A DNA stretch of 64,000 nucleotides from Cladochytrium replicatum (lineage: Eukaryota > Chytridiomycota > Chytridiomycetes > Cladochytriales > Cladochytriaceae). The position numbers and the translations under genes are program-made. Position 1 is the first letter of the stretch, and each line of letters starts with the position of its first letter. Location: contig JAHLKD010000058.1 in NCBI GenBank assembly GCA_025526935.1, positions 280,329-344,328 on the forward strand, in the 5' to 3' direction. This document shows, in pieces, positions 55,435 through 64,000 of this stretch. The notes under the pieces were generated by a model. It ran no database searches, was not told where the DNA came from, and was given only the letters and a program-made list of their open reading frames with translations.

Positions 55435-57870
55435 TTAAAAGAGTGGGTTATCATCAGTTGCTTCCAACTCTAATACCACATCAAAATCCTCGCCAAAATT
55501 ATGCACCTTTACAAAATCCTCACTAACATCACTTTTTGAATCTAGGGAATCATTTTTGAACGGTTCTTCAGCACTCAATTGATGCAACCAGTCATGACGG
55601 CACATCAACGCATTTATTGTTCTTGGAGCAAGGCGGTTGCGAGTTGCAGGTACCAAATCAACCCCGGCTGAAAACTTTCGTTCGACTGGAGCGCTTGTTG
55701 CTGGTATTCCTAAATAGTCCATTGCCATCTGGCTTAGGGCTGGAAAGTTCACACTTCCAACGGTCTTCCACCAGTCCATAATATTGATTGGCTTCCCATC
55801 AGAATCAATACCGCGGAGTACCTGATCGCCAAGATAGCGATCCAGCTCATCTTTTTCCTCAGGAATCTCTTCTTGCCAGATGAAAACGGATCTAATGGCT
55901 CTCAAGCGTTCAGCGTCCGTTTTTTTCTGTCTATCACCGGAAGCTCCGCTCGAATCGTGTCGACGTTCTGGCGTGTTTCCAAAAACATCGGCACCACTGT
56001 TCTTGATTTTCCGTGACTTATACGATTCCTCCCAGACTTTCCGCACTAGGGTGACCTGATCCCTTCCTACATCTTTCTCCCAAGCCTTTGAAAATCGATA
56101 ATATTGATCCTTAAAACGAGGATCGAGTACCGTAGCAACTGCTAAACACGGGCTCTTAGCGATTGAGTAATATATTCTCAGCTTATCTAGTGCATTTCGA
56201 AATGCTTTGGTGAAAGTTTCATCTAATTCTGCATCCTCTAGGTCCTCCAGTTGATCGATAAGATCGTTGTAAAATGGAATAACAAGCGGAAGTGTTGGAT
56301 ATCTAGACCCTTCGATTGCCTTTGATATAACCTCGAAAACACTCAAACCATCCCGGATCTTCTGTAGGACCTCCCATTGCTTTGGATTTATTGACCAATC
56401 TTTCAAAGAATCTTCAATCCAGCATATTTTGTCCATTGCCTCTCGTAGCTGTAAGGCTCGTTTGACCATATAGAACGTGCTATTCCAGCGAGTTGTCACA
56501 TCGATAATTGGTAATAGAGGAACCAGTTTCACAAATCGGCACGAATCAATAAATGAGCTTCGTCGTTTTGGGGAAGACCGGATTCCTCTGACTAGCCGTC
56601 GAAGAAGGTTTATGACATTAACGCCGGAGTTATCGTCATTTGCGACTGTGTCCCCTGCGGGCGCGAATGTATCGATAAAATCCTTTGCTGCAAGATTGAT
56701 AATGTGTGCCATACACCGCATGTGTTGAGTTTCTGCAGACCACGCAATATCCCTATCTTCCAAGAGCGTCTCCAGCTTAGCACTCATGGTAAAGTTGTTT
56801 GAACCGTTGTTGGTTGTAATGCACAATAAGCGTTCACCCGATAGCATGCCAAATTCATCCAGACACTTGACAAGCTGACTAGCCATGGCGACGCCTTCAT
56901 GCTTTCCAACCATCGGAATCATCTGCAGCAGCAAGTCCTGCGGCTCCCATTCTTTCGTGATGAAGTGGGCAGTAATTCCAAGAAAAGAAATCTGGTTCTT
57001 CGATGTCCAACAGTCAGCTGTTATTGATACTTTTGAAGGCGAACCAACAATCAGACCTTTAATGAGCTCCTTCTGCCTATCGTAAAGATCCATCTCCTTT
57101 TGCTTCACTGCTTTTGCCGTCTTTGGTGTATAGTTTGGCTGAAAAGTCTTCAGCATGCTGACAAAGAACTCGTTCTCCACAACAGTAAAAGCCTGATTGT
57201 CTGCAGCAATCCAGTCCAAAATCGACCGCCACGCTACGTCTGGATTGAACACAAAGTTTTGCTCCTTCTCCTGCGAGCCGAAATTCAATGTCTGTTGTCC
57301 CTTGGGGACGATGTCCAACAGTCCAAGCGACCTGGCAATACTTCCATGGTGGTTTTTCAGATGCCGGAGGAAGTTTTTTGTTGATCCCGTCTTATCGACC
57401 TTCTGGCTCCACTTGCATTTCGCAACCAAACATGTTCTCAGACCATTATCAACCTTATAGTAATCCTTCGCTATGCCGCCTCGACTACCTCTACAGTCCG
57501 ACATGCTATCAACATCTGCGTCTGATGAAAGCATTGATGGTTGAACTGATCCAGCTGCAGGCTCCTGTCGCACTGAAGAGTCAGCAAAACTAACGTCGGC
57601 AGGAAGCTGTGGTGCATGCTGAGAAGCCGGGCCCAACTCGCTGGAGTCATTGGAAGAAGATGTGGAGCTCGGCTCTCGAGCGCTGTTGTTGCCACAGTGT
57701 CCTGATACACGTCTGCGTTTGTCCTGCATGATGTTCCCCTCGCTGGACGCCTCTGAAATTTGGGGGGCTGGCAGACTTCGCTTCCGTGTGTCAAGCGGAT
57801 GACTGTCCACTAGTCTTTGGCTTGCGTCGGACGCTGCCTTACGCTTTGGTTTAACAAAGGCGGCGTCCAT
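55435..57870 (-). CDS. hAT transposase, BED zinc finger and hATC dimerisation domain, 811 aa
   Basis: Single open frame. After a Ser-rich N-terminus, a BED-type zinc finger is seen near residues 140-180 (TCLVAKCKWSQ ... NFLRHLKNHHG, giving C-x4-C and H-x4-H). The RNase-H-like core has SITADCWTSKNQISFLGITA (first catalytic Asp region), NNGSNNFTMSAKLETLL, HIINLAAKDFI and VTTRWNSTFYMVKRALQLRE (the typical TRWNS block). The C-terminal dimerisation domain reads DELDRYLGDQ, IMDWWKTVGSVNFPALSQMA, MDYLGIPATSAPVERKFSAG and RNRLAPRTINALMCRHDWL. All expected hAT blocks are present with no stop, so the enzyme may be functional. Confidence 0.95.
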   Translation of the reverse strand: MDAAFVKPKRKAASDASQRLVDSHPLDTRKRSLPAPQISEASSEGNIMQDKRRRVSGHCGNNSAREPSSTSSSNDSSELGPASQHAPQLPADVSFADSSVRQEPAAGSVQPSMLSSDADVDSMSDCRGSRGGIAKDYYKVDNGLRTCLVAKCKWSQKVDKTGSTKNFLRHLKNHHGSIARSLGLLDIVPKGQQTLNFGSQEKEQNFVFNPDVAWRSILDWIAADNQAFTVVENEFFVSMLKTFQPNYTPKTAKAVKQKEMDLYDRQKELIKGLIVGSPSKVSITADCWTSKNQISFLGITAHFITKEWEPQDLLLQMIPMVGKHEGVAMASQLVKCLDEFGMLSGERLLCITTNNGSNNFTMSAKLETLLEDRDIAWSAETQHMRCMAHIINLAAKDFIDTFAPAGDTVANDDNSGVNVINLLRRLVRGIRSSPKRRSSFIDSCRFVKLVPLLPIIDVTTRWNSTFYMVKRALQLREAMDKICWIEDSLKDWSINPKQWEVLQKIRDGLSVFEVISKAIEGSRYPTLPLVIPFYNDLIDQLEDLEDAELDETFTKAFRNALDKLRIYYSIAKSPCLAVATVLDPRFKDQYYRFSKAWEKDVGRDQVTLVRKVWEESYKSRKIKNSGADVFGNTPERRHDSSGASGDRQKKTDAERLRAIRSVFIWQEEIPEEKDELDRYLGDQVLRGIDSDGKPINIMDWWKTVGSVNFPALSQMAMDYLGIPATSAPVERKFSAGVDLVPATRNRLAPRTINALMCRHDWLHQLSAEEPFKNDSLDSKSDVSEDFVKVHNFGEDFDVVLELEATDDNPLF

Positions 57871-57984
57871 TTTTGCTGTGGTGTGGCTGGAACGTTACCG
57901 ACTCTAATGTCCAGGTGCACAGAAAGCACAGCTCTCGAGGTCTGTCGTGGTAGAAATTGTTTGTTACAGAACTTCCGTTGTGAC

Positions 57985-58690
57985 TTCTTGGAAAGTGTCC
58001 GGGTGGACAGAATCGTATTGCTAGTAACATTGATAGAGGTTAGTTGTACTGGGTAGAGATAACTGAAGTACGTCAATGAGTTGAGAAAGTGTCCGGGTGG
58101 ACAGAATCCTATTGCTAGTAACATTGATAGAGAGGTTAGCTGTATTGGGTAGAGATAACTGAAGTACGTCAATGAGTTGAGAAAGTGTCCGGGTGGACAG
58201 AATCGTATTGCTAGTAACATTGATAGAGAGGTTAGCTGTATTGGGTAGAGATAACTGAAGTACGTCAATGAGTTGAGAAAGTGTCCGGGTGGACAGAATC
58301 TTATTGCTAGTAACATTGATAGAGATGTTAGTTTGTACTTGATAGAGATCACTCAAGTACCGTCAATGAGTTAAGAAAGTGTCCGGGTGGACAGAATCTT
58401 ATTGCTAGTAACATTGATAGAGAGGTTAGCTGTACTTGATAGAGATCACTGAAGTACCGTCAATGAGTTGAGAAAGTGTCCGGGTGGACATAATTTTATT
58501 GCTAGTAACATTGATAGAGATGTTAGTTGTACTTGATAGAGATCACTCAAGTACCGTCAATGAGTTAAGAAAGTGTCCGGGTGGACAGAATCTTATTGCT
58601 AGTAACATTGATAGAGAGGTTAGTTGTATTGGGTAGAGATAACTGAAGTACGTCAATGAGTTGAGAAAGTGTCCGGGTGGACAGAAAATA
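57985..58690. repeat. 97-bp minisatellite array 2 in hAT copy 2
   Basis: About seven units of the same 97-bp repeat as array 1, all in one orientation (on the plus strand GTGTCCGGGTGGACAGAATC then TTGCTAGTAACATTGATAG). It lies between the transposase start and the right terminus, where it would form part of the transposase 5' leader or promoter region. Confidence 0.9.
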
Positions 58691-58986
58691 CATGCCTCGA
58701 TGTCCGTTGTGATGCAAAATTGTTTGATACATACAAAACTTATATTGCGTCTTCTTGGAAAGTGTCCGCGTGGACAGAAAGAACAATAGCTTCGTTTTAG
58801 ATTCTCTATCACATCGGGTTTTACTCGGGTCTGACTTTTGACCCGAGAAGGGTTTTCCTACTGGACCCGATACCCGACCCGGATCCGACCCGAAAATTTT
58901 CCATGAAAACCCGGCACTCGGGTCGGGTACATTTAGTCAATGGACCCGGACCCGACCCGAAAGACCCTAAAACCCGCCGATCCTTA

Positions 58987-58994
58987 GACCGGAA
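58987..58994. repeat. Target-site duplication, right, GACCGGAA
   Basis: Identical to 51672-51679 and directly adjacent to the right end of the hAT element. Confidence 0.95.
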
Positions 58995-61900
58995 TTAATT
59001 TGGCTGAACTTGACCATGCTATCCAGTTGCTCGGGCTTTCGATCACGAAAGTGGAAGCAAACCCAATCTTCAGACACAGTTGAAGCACCAAAGGAGCTGG
59101 TACTCCAGCCTGCATTCAACAATGAGCTGCTCTTGTGAGTCTTGGTGAGGACTGGCTCCCTGATCTCAGTGGCGAAGCTGCGTATGATCCATTATGGTCA
59201 GACAGCCTAAGGGCTGGAACAGATGCTTTCGATCCGCTCCTGCGGTAGATAGGAGGTAGAGAATTCTGGAGCTGTCCGGGACATGTGACTATGTTAGTGC
59301 CCTGGATGCAACTCTATTACCTCCTCTGTAACATACTTTGACAATGTACAAGGGTCAGGGGGTTGGTTATGCTGACCAGTGTTGTTCTGCTGCATTTGCA
59401 GCTGTTATGGACCTGCGAAGCTGTTGGCCATTTGTATCAGCTGCTGTTGGGTCACTGGAATAGGGTTTCCCCATTGGTTCTGGCCACCGCCTTGGTGAGG
59501 AAGGTCTGGAGTGTTCAGCTGGGAACCTGGCAGAAATCCAGCGACCAACACGAGCAATATAATGCAAATAAAGGTCAGGCTCAAAGACTCACTGAGAAGT
59601 GGCCTGGATTATGCTCCATTTCTGCAGACACATGTTTACCAATTTGTAAATTGCTAAGTTCACAGATCATGGAACATTGTGGAAGGGTATACTGTGATGT
59701 CTGTTGTTTGCATGTGACTGGACATGGTACACATGCTCATTATCAGAGCAGACGGCATAAGAATGCAGAGGAGCATAGAATTCTACCTTGTCTCAGAAAT
59801 GGCGGAGGGAATGTGGGATCCAGTCTGTTGATTCCTGCTGCTGGCGAATTCCAAGATAGAGTACATTCTCTGCACGATAGAGTACAAACTCCACACAAAA
59901 CCCTCCATATCTTCAGGACTATTGTTAGACAAACGACCTAGAATTTCTGGAAGAGACAATAACAGGTGAAAGATAACCTGAACAGATTATATTCAGGACT
60001 TAACAGGAACAGTGGGAGGAATATGGTCACATGGTGTTAGGTTCAGCGCATATGTTCAGAATTTCAAGCTCCGATGATTAACAAGGAGGACTAAAGCCAG
60101 TTTTTTTGTTGGAGATTATGCATTTGCATTTGTTCATTAGATTCTGTTGCACCAAATATTGCCAAGAAAGTCATACTTGAAATTTATGACTAGGCTGTAT
60201 AAGGATCCACGACCAACGGATAAAGATCTACTAATTTTACCCATTTCTCGATTTTTCATTTACCAAAATCTAGATTGTGTCAAGCTTGCAGCTTATATTC
60301 CGCTGATGACTATTTAGCTGTGTGGCAACTGGGTGCATATATTTTGCCAGGCTTGATCAATCACATTGGTGCAAATTTGCTGTCCACAGCTTTCCACAAA
60401 ATAGTATTAGATATTATGAATCCTGTAATAGCAATGTTGCTTAGCTGACGTACAATGACAACATACTGAGAATGAACAAACACGGAATTCCTGGCTTGAA
60501 GAGTGGATTACACGTCACCCTCTCAAGAGTAAAGCAGCTGGCCGAGCCTGTTATTAAGTCACGTTCTCATACTTGTTGTGAATGCCTCACTGGCAGATTA
60601 AATAATACAAGTCTCCAGTCAAAACTGCCACCGAAGTTTCAATATCAATACTCTGTAACAATGCCAAGAAAACAGAGTGATGGCAAACCCACCTTTTCCT
60701 AAAGAAAACAAAACAAACAAGTTTCGCTTTGCAAAATTTTGTTCCGATGTGAAAACTCAACAGAAATAGACATAATTACAATACATATGTGGATAAGAGA
60801 GATCAGGTGGAAGTATAAGAGCACTAGATGCTTGGGGTCCTCATCCAACGCTTCCCTCAAGGGTCCAATAATCAATAATTAAGCATTGAAGACTTGTGCT
60901 AACAACCAGAGCGCGCTTTCTAAGTACAGACTTGGTGTCATGAGCTGAAGAACGAAAGCATTGCTATTATGTGCAGGGATGTCTAGCAAAGAAGAAACCT
61001 GCCATTCAGCAGAAGGTATAGTATTTGATTTTATTGCGGATTGCATGAGTCTTACAATAATCCCAGCTGTACGCCAATTTAACAAGGCCCATGGGAGAAT
61101 TATGCTTGGCCATTTGGAGCTCAGCCGATTGCAAATTCGGAAGTACAAAAGCCAAAAACAACGAGTGGCAGGTACACCCTCTAAACTGTTTGATAATCAT
61201 ACTGATTACTGTTTGACCAACGAGATTACTTACTTGAGCTGGAGGGCGGGTGTTTCTTGCTGCCTGTCAGGACGAAGGCCGGCATCGTGAACAAAATACC
61301 CGACTTCCCATACTGGACTCACCGCGTAAAAATGAGGTTAAGAAAGCCGCGAGTGCAAACAAGATGAAGAGTAAGATCATTAACACACAGCAATGCATCA
61401 CGTCGCATCTTAGAACCATTGGTCAGCGATGACGAATTTTGCACCTCTGTGTCATATCGAGGCGAAGGCCGAGAGGAAGAGAGCAGAGAAGGTCCGGGTG
61501 ATCCTTCGGTGACCGACTCGCAACATCAGGAGTGCTGAGCGAAGCAGTGGGACCTGGGCCATGAGAGAGCTCAACTACTTCATTCTTCAGCGGGTTCGTG
61601 TTTGAATGTGACTGATTTGTGTGATCTTTGCCAGACATTGCGCACGATCGCTTTGGATCTGTGAGTGCTTTGGACTACAGGTGGAAATAATAAGAATCAC
61701 CAAAATGTAAAGTCTTATTCCAAATCGTAGGATCATCGGAAGGGTTTTCTTCGCGAATCGTGTATAACGCTGCGCGAAATCGCAATCGCGAAACAATGCG
61801 TAGTTGGAAATCTTGAGACCTGCAATGACCAATTTAGATAGAACTCCACAACTCGAAAAATGAGATTTCGTTGGACGATTTGAGCTTCGCGGTGGAGCAT

Positions 61901-62050
61901 GCCTCCGCCATTGGCCTCCACTGACGAACGATACGTGTAGCCGCTCGTCCTCGGCCCCACTGGTGCAGTCCTCGAGCGTCCCTGATCGGACGGACAACAA
62001 TTATCTGTATCTTCCCCGTAGGTGAAAGCAGTTAAAATGTTAAAGCTCAT
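58995..62050. other. 3-kb region with no assigned gene
   Basis: A+T-rich for most of its length. A plus-strand open stretch at 59363-59941 contains YCDVCCLHVTGHGTHAHYQ then SRRHKN, a pattern like a C2H2/matrin-type zinc finger, but the surrounding sequence does not look coding. Minus-strand stretches at 60879-61148 and 61740-62000 (with YALFRDCDFAQRYTRFAKKT) are protein-like but unrecognised. Decayed mobile-element or gene sequence is the likely content; nothing can be named. Confidence 0.4.
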
Positions 62051-62071
62051 ACGAATTTATTTTTGTTCAGG

Positions 62072-62815
62072 ATGAAGTTGAAGACCTTGATCTGGTGATC
62101 GATGTTCGATCCGTCTGGGATGGAGGATCCTTGCTTTAGTGTCACATTCTTGTGCTCTTAACGTGGCCCTGCGATCAATATTTCGCCGCCTACATCTCTG
62201 CAGATTTGTGGTGGATGTTTCTGACCGCTATACTTCGTTTTCAGGGTACATGGAAAAGTACCCGGGATACGAGACATCATCAAAGAAAGAGTATGATGAG
62301 AACAAGGACGTGTTGGGCTTGAATGAAGTATTTCGCTCTAAGGTTACTATGATCAGACTACAAGTATGGCTTCATTCTACAAAGCTCACCATTTAACCTC
62401 ACATCCATACGAATGGATCAGCCCCTGTTTGGGAAGCCGGATGATGTGAGCGGGTTCGGGTTAAATATGGTTGATGGTGTGCTTAACATTCGGGATATCG
62501 GGAGATATCCTGTTCGAGACTGGCGTATCGTCAGAGGGGATGCTGTACCACTGTGGAAGGTGAGAATAAGAAAGTATCTGCTTTTCACATGCTGATGTGC
62601 TTCCCAGCCTCGCAGCAATCACGGGAGTTGGGAAGAGACAGCTCGCTTCCCTGGGCGTAACGCAGATTTGGATATTCGTAGGACAGACGAAACCGAGTGT
62701 ATATGTATCCCACACATCGATCTCGTCGAGCAAGTTTCCCGATTAGCTAATCTGAGTTTATTGAGAAAGCTGATGACGAACTGCGAATCGGTTGGAACTA
62801 GCGAGTGAGAAACGT
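62072..62815 (+). CDS. Possible unrecognised multi-exon gene
   Basis: Exon-like plus-strand segments with plausible splice sites: about 62247-62340 (YMEKYPGYETSSKKEYDENK DVLGLNEVFRS; preceded by TTTTCAG), 62413-62560 (MDQPLFGKPDDVSGFGLNMV ... RGDAVPLWK, followed by GTGAGA) and about 62608-62808 (preceded by TTCCCAG; TDETECICIPHIDLVEQVSR, ending CESVGTSE and TGA). The joints between them were not all resolved and no family was recognised. Start and end are approximate. Confidence 0.35.
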
Positions 62816-63056
62816 GACTGTGACTGGCAAGATTATATGACTGATGATGGTGTTGCTCGAAGTTGAAGAACAGCTTATCAAGATTAGGAGCCGACTGGCA
62901 AAGTTAATAGATTAGAAAATAATACTGAGAACCCTGTTGGTCATCGAAAATACGCTCCGTTCGCACTTTCATTTCGTGGGAGAGCACCCCCACGCATTAC
63001 CAATCTTTCTATAAAAGGTCGAACCCCACCAAGACAACTGACGAAAAGGCCCAGCT

Positions 63057-64000
63057 ATGGAGCGAAAGCAAGAGGGCGAACCTTTGAGAGGCAAACATGA
63101 AAAGCCTGGAGAGCTGCGTGAATCCGCGTCGAAACGGGAAACATCAAAGCGCCCAAAACTAAGAGTTCATCAGACCTTGAGAGACTCAGCAGGGTTACAG
63201 ACGGAACAAAGTGCTGGCCTGTTATCGAGGTAGCTTGAAAGAGTTCGCACACATTGCTAGTTTATCGAGCCTTCTGGTTAGGTTCACCATCTCTTGGTTG
63301 GATTCCATGATGTACCGAAATTACCGTCGGGGCACTCTGGAACTGTCGGATTTGCCTGCAATGCTGGATGAGCGTAAGGCGACCGTTTTAGTCGAGACGT
63401 TTGAGAGGCATTGGGCAGAGAGCTGGAAGGCGTACCACGACACACGCGATTCGCAAGTCTCCAGAGAAAACGTCGCGAAAGAATCAAATCCCGACAGTTT
63501 TTGGGATCGTATACACCATGTTCGCAAGCATCGTACCTTCCTCTAGGTAAGCACTTTGAGAATTTTTTCTGGCAACAATACTCCACTGAAACCGTTGATT
63601 AACTCGTTGACTGCAGGCCTCATGAAAATGGTTTATGATACATCAACAACATCCTGGTAGACAGACGATCACATTTATTGTGAAGTAAATCTAAAACGAA
63701 ATTAGCTCTCTTATTGTAAAAGCGCTCATCCAGCTGGTGACGGACACCCAGAACGCAAAGTCTCCCGAGGAAGTTCCAGACGCTTGGAAGGGCTATCTCT
63801 GGGAATCAGCTTCTTGCTGATCATGTCCATCGGCAGCGCATTCAACGTTTACTTGAGCCAGGTATGAGCTCTTCACAGAATCGAGGTCTGAAAATGACAA
63901 AGTTGCCAATTAGCTCACTGAAGTTCGGGGTTAGTGCCAAAAATATGCTTATTTCAGCGATATACCGCAAAGCTATGCGGCTATCGGGAACAGGACGACA
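63057..64000 (+). pseudogene. ABCC (MRP-type) ABC transporter, 5' part, apparently frameshifted, runs off window
   Basis: Exon 1 (63057-63229) codes a basic N-terminus MERKQEGEPLRGKHEKPGE. Exon 2 (from 63261) reads LVRFTISWLDSMMYRNYRRG TLELSDLP, the ABCC motif before transmembrane domain 1, then FERHWAESWK and a TAG at 63544-63546. Later pieces are LMKMVYDTSTTS (about 63620), ALIQLVTDTQNAKSPEEVPD AWKGYL (from about 63720), a frame change at about 63798, then SFLLIMSIGSAFNVYLSQ, and near the window end KFGVSAKNMLISAIYRKAMR LSG, the conserved ABCC loop. The stop and the frame change suggest a pseudogene; a missed splice site or a sequencing indel could also explain them. Confidence 0.65.

Larger units (their letters stand above)
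51680..58986 (-). mobile_element. Complete hAT transposon, 7.3 kb, two ORFs plus minisatellite arrays
   Basis: Termini are TAAGGTTCGGCGGGTCC at 51680 and, on the reverse strand from 58986, TAAGGATCGGCGGGTTT: near-perfect inverted repeats for about 14 bp. Both subterminal regions (51690-51850 and 58810-58980) are packed with GGGTCSGG words in both orientations, likely transposase-binding sites. A perfect 8-bp duplication (GACCGGAA) flanks it. Inside, reading from the right end on the minus strand: a 97-bp repeat array, an intact 811-aa hAT transposase, a second large array with inverted orientation, and an intact 560-aa ORF. Potentially autonomous and recently active; copy 1 at 10867-13619 is its deletion derivative. 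Confidence 0.95.

Noticed and set aside
59363-59941. 192-codon frame with a zinc-finger-like pattern
   Set aside because: Only one C2H2-like motif, no conserved flanks and poor coding character; left unassigned rather than called a gene.

Overview
The window looks like nuclear DNA of a zoosporic (chytrid-type) fungus. Genes are dense and split by many short GT-AG introns (about 45-75 nt). Most proteins read as ordinary opisthokont/fungal housekeeping proteins: actin, PP1, eIF5, RPB6, UPF3, SYF2, syntaxin-5, clathrin light chain, ketosphinganine reductase. Two genes point to a flagellated cell: an IFT22 GTPase and a protein with three doublecortin domains. A complete cobyrinate a,c-diamide synthase gene with introns is the most surprising metabolic gene. 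The organism assignment is inference from gene content; no rRNA or tRNA was found.

Layout. 0.1-2.8 kb: cobyrinate a,c-diamide synthase (minus) and riboflavin synthase (plus), head to head with 57 bp between start codons. 3.1-5.9 kb: two intact tandem TM2-domain genes, with a decayed third copy and a broken GNAT gene upstream. 6.2-10.7 kb: AGFG-type ArfGAP, a small membrane protein, eIF5. 10.9-13.6 kb: hAT transposon copy 1, an internally deleted derivative. 14.0-30.5 kb: Rieske/AIFM3-like reductase, IFT22, PP1, 3-ketosphinganine reductase, RPB6, a SIP5-like protein, clathrin light chain, the triple-DCX protein and UPF3. 30.7-31.3 kb: a PLAC8 protein. 31.5-34.1 kb: decayed genes, namely an SF3B3 3' fragment and an M14 carboxypeptidase with an internal inversion. 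34.5-39.5 kb: SYF2, actin, a DOPA-dioxygenase family gene. 39.5-42.7 kb: repeat-rich, no intact gene. 42.7-49.9 kb: BTB protein, PHO80-type cyclin, HEXXH metallopeptidase, syntaxin-5. 50-51.7 kb: an eIF3j pseudogene and transposon-like debris. 51.68-58.99 kb: a complete 7.3-kb hAT element with a perfect 8-bp target duplication, an intact 811-aa transposase, a second 560-aa ORF of unknown function and two arrays of a 97-bp minisatellite. 59-63 kb: mostly unassigned. From 63.06 kb to the window end: the 5' part of an ABCC-type transporter that seems to carry a frameshift.

How it fits together. Most genes serve unrelated housekeeping roles. Several pairs are divergent over short shared promoters (CobB/RIB5, RPB6/SIP5, metallopeptidase/SED5, UPF3/PLAC8). 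The least ordinary parts are the corrinoid gene beside a flavin gene, and the two-gene hAT element with repeat arrays, of which a deletion derivative sits 38 kb away in opposite orientation. Exon boundaries given below were worked out by hand from splice signals, reading phase and family similarity; they are predictions.
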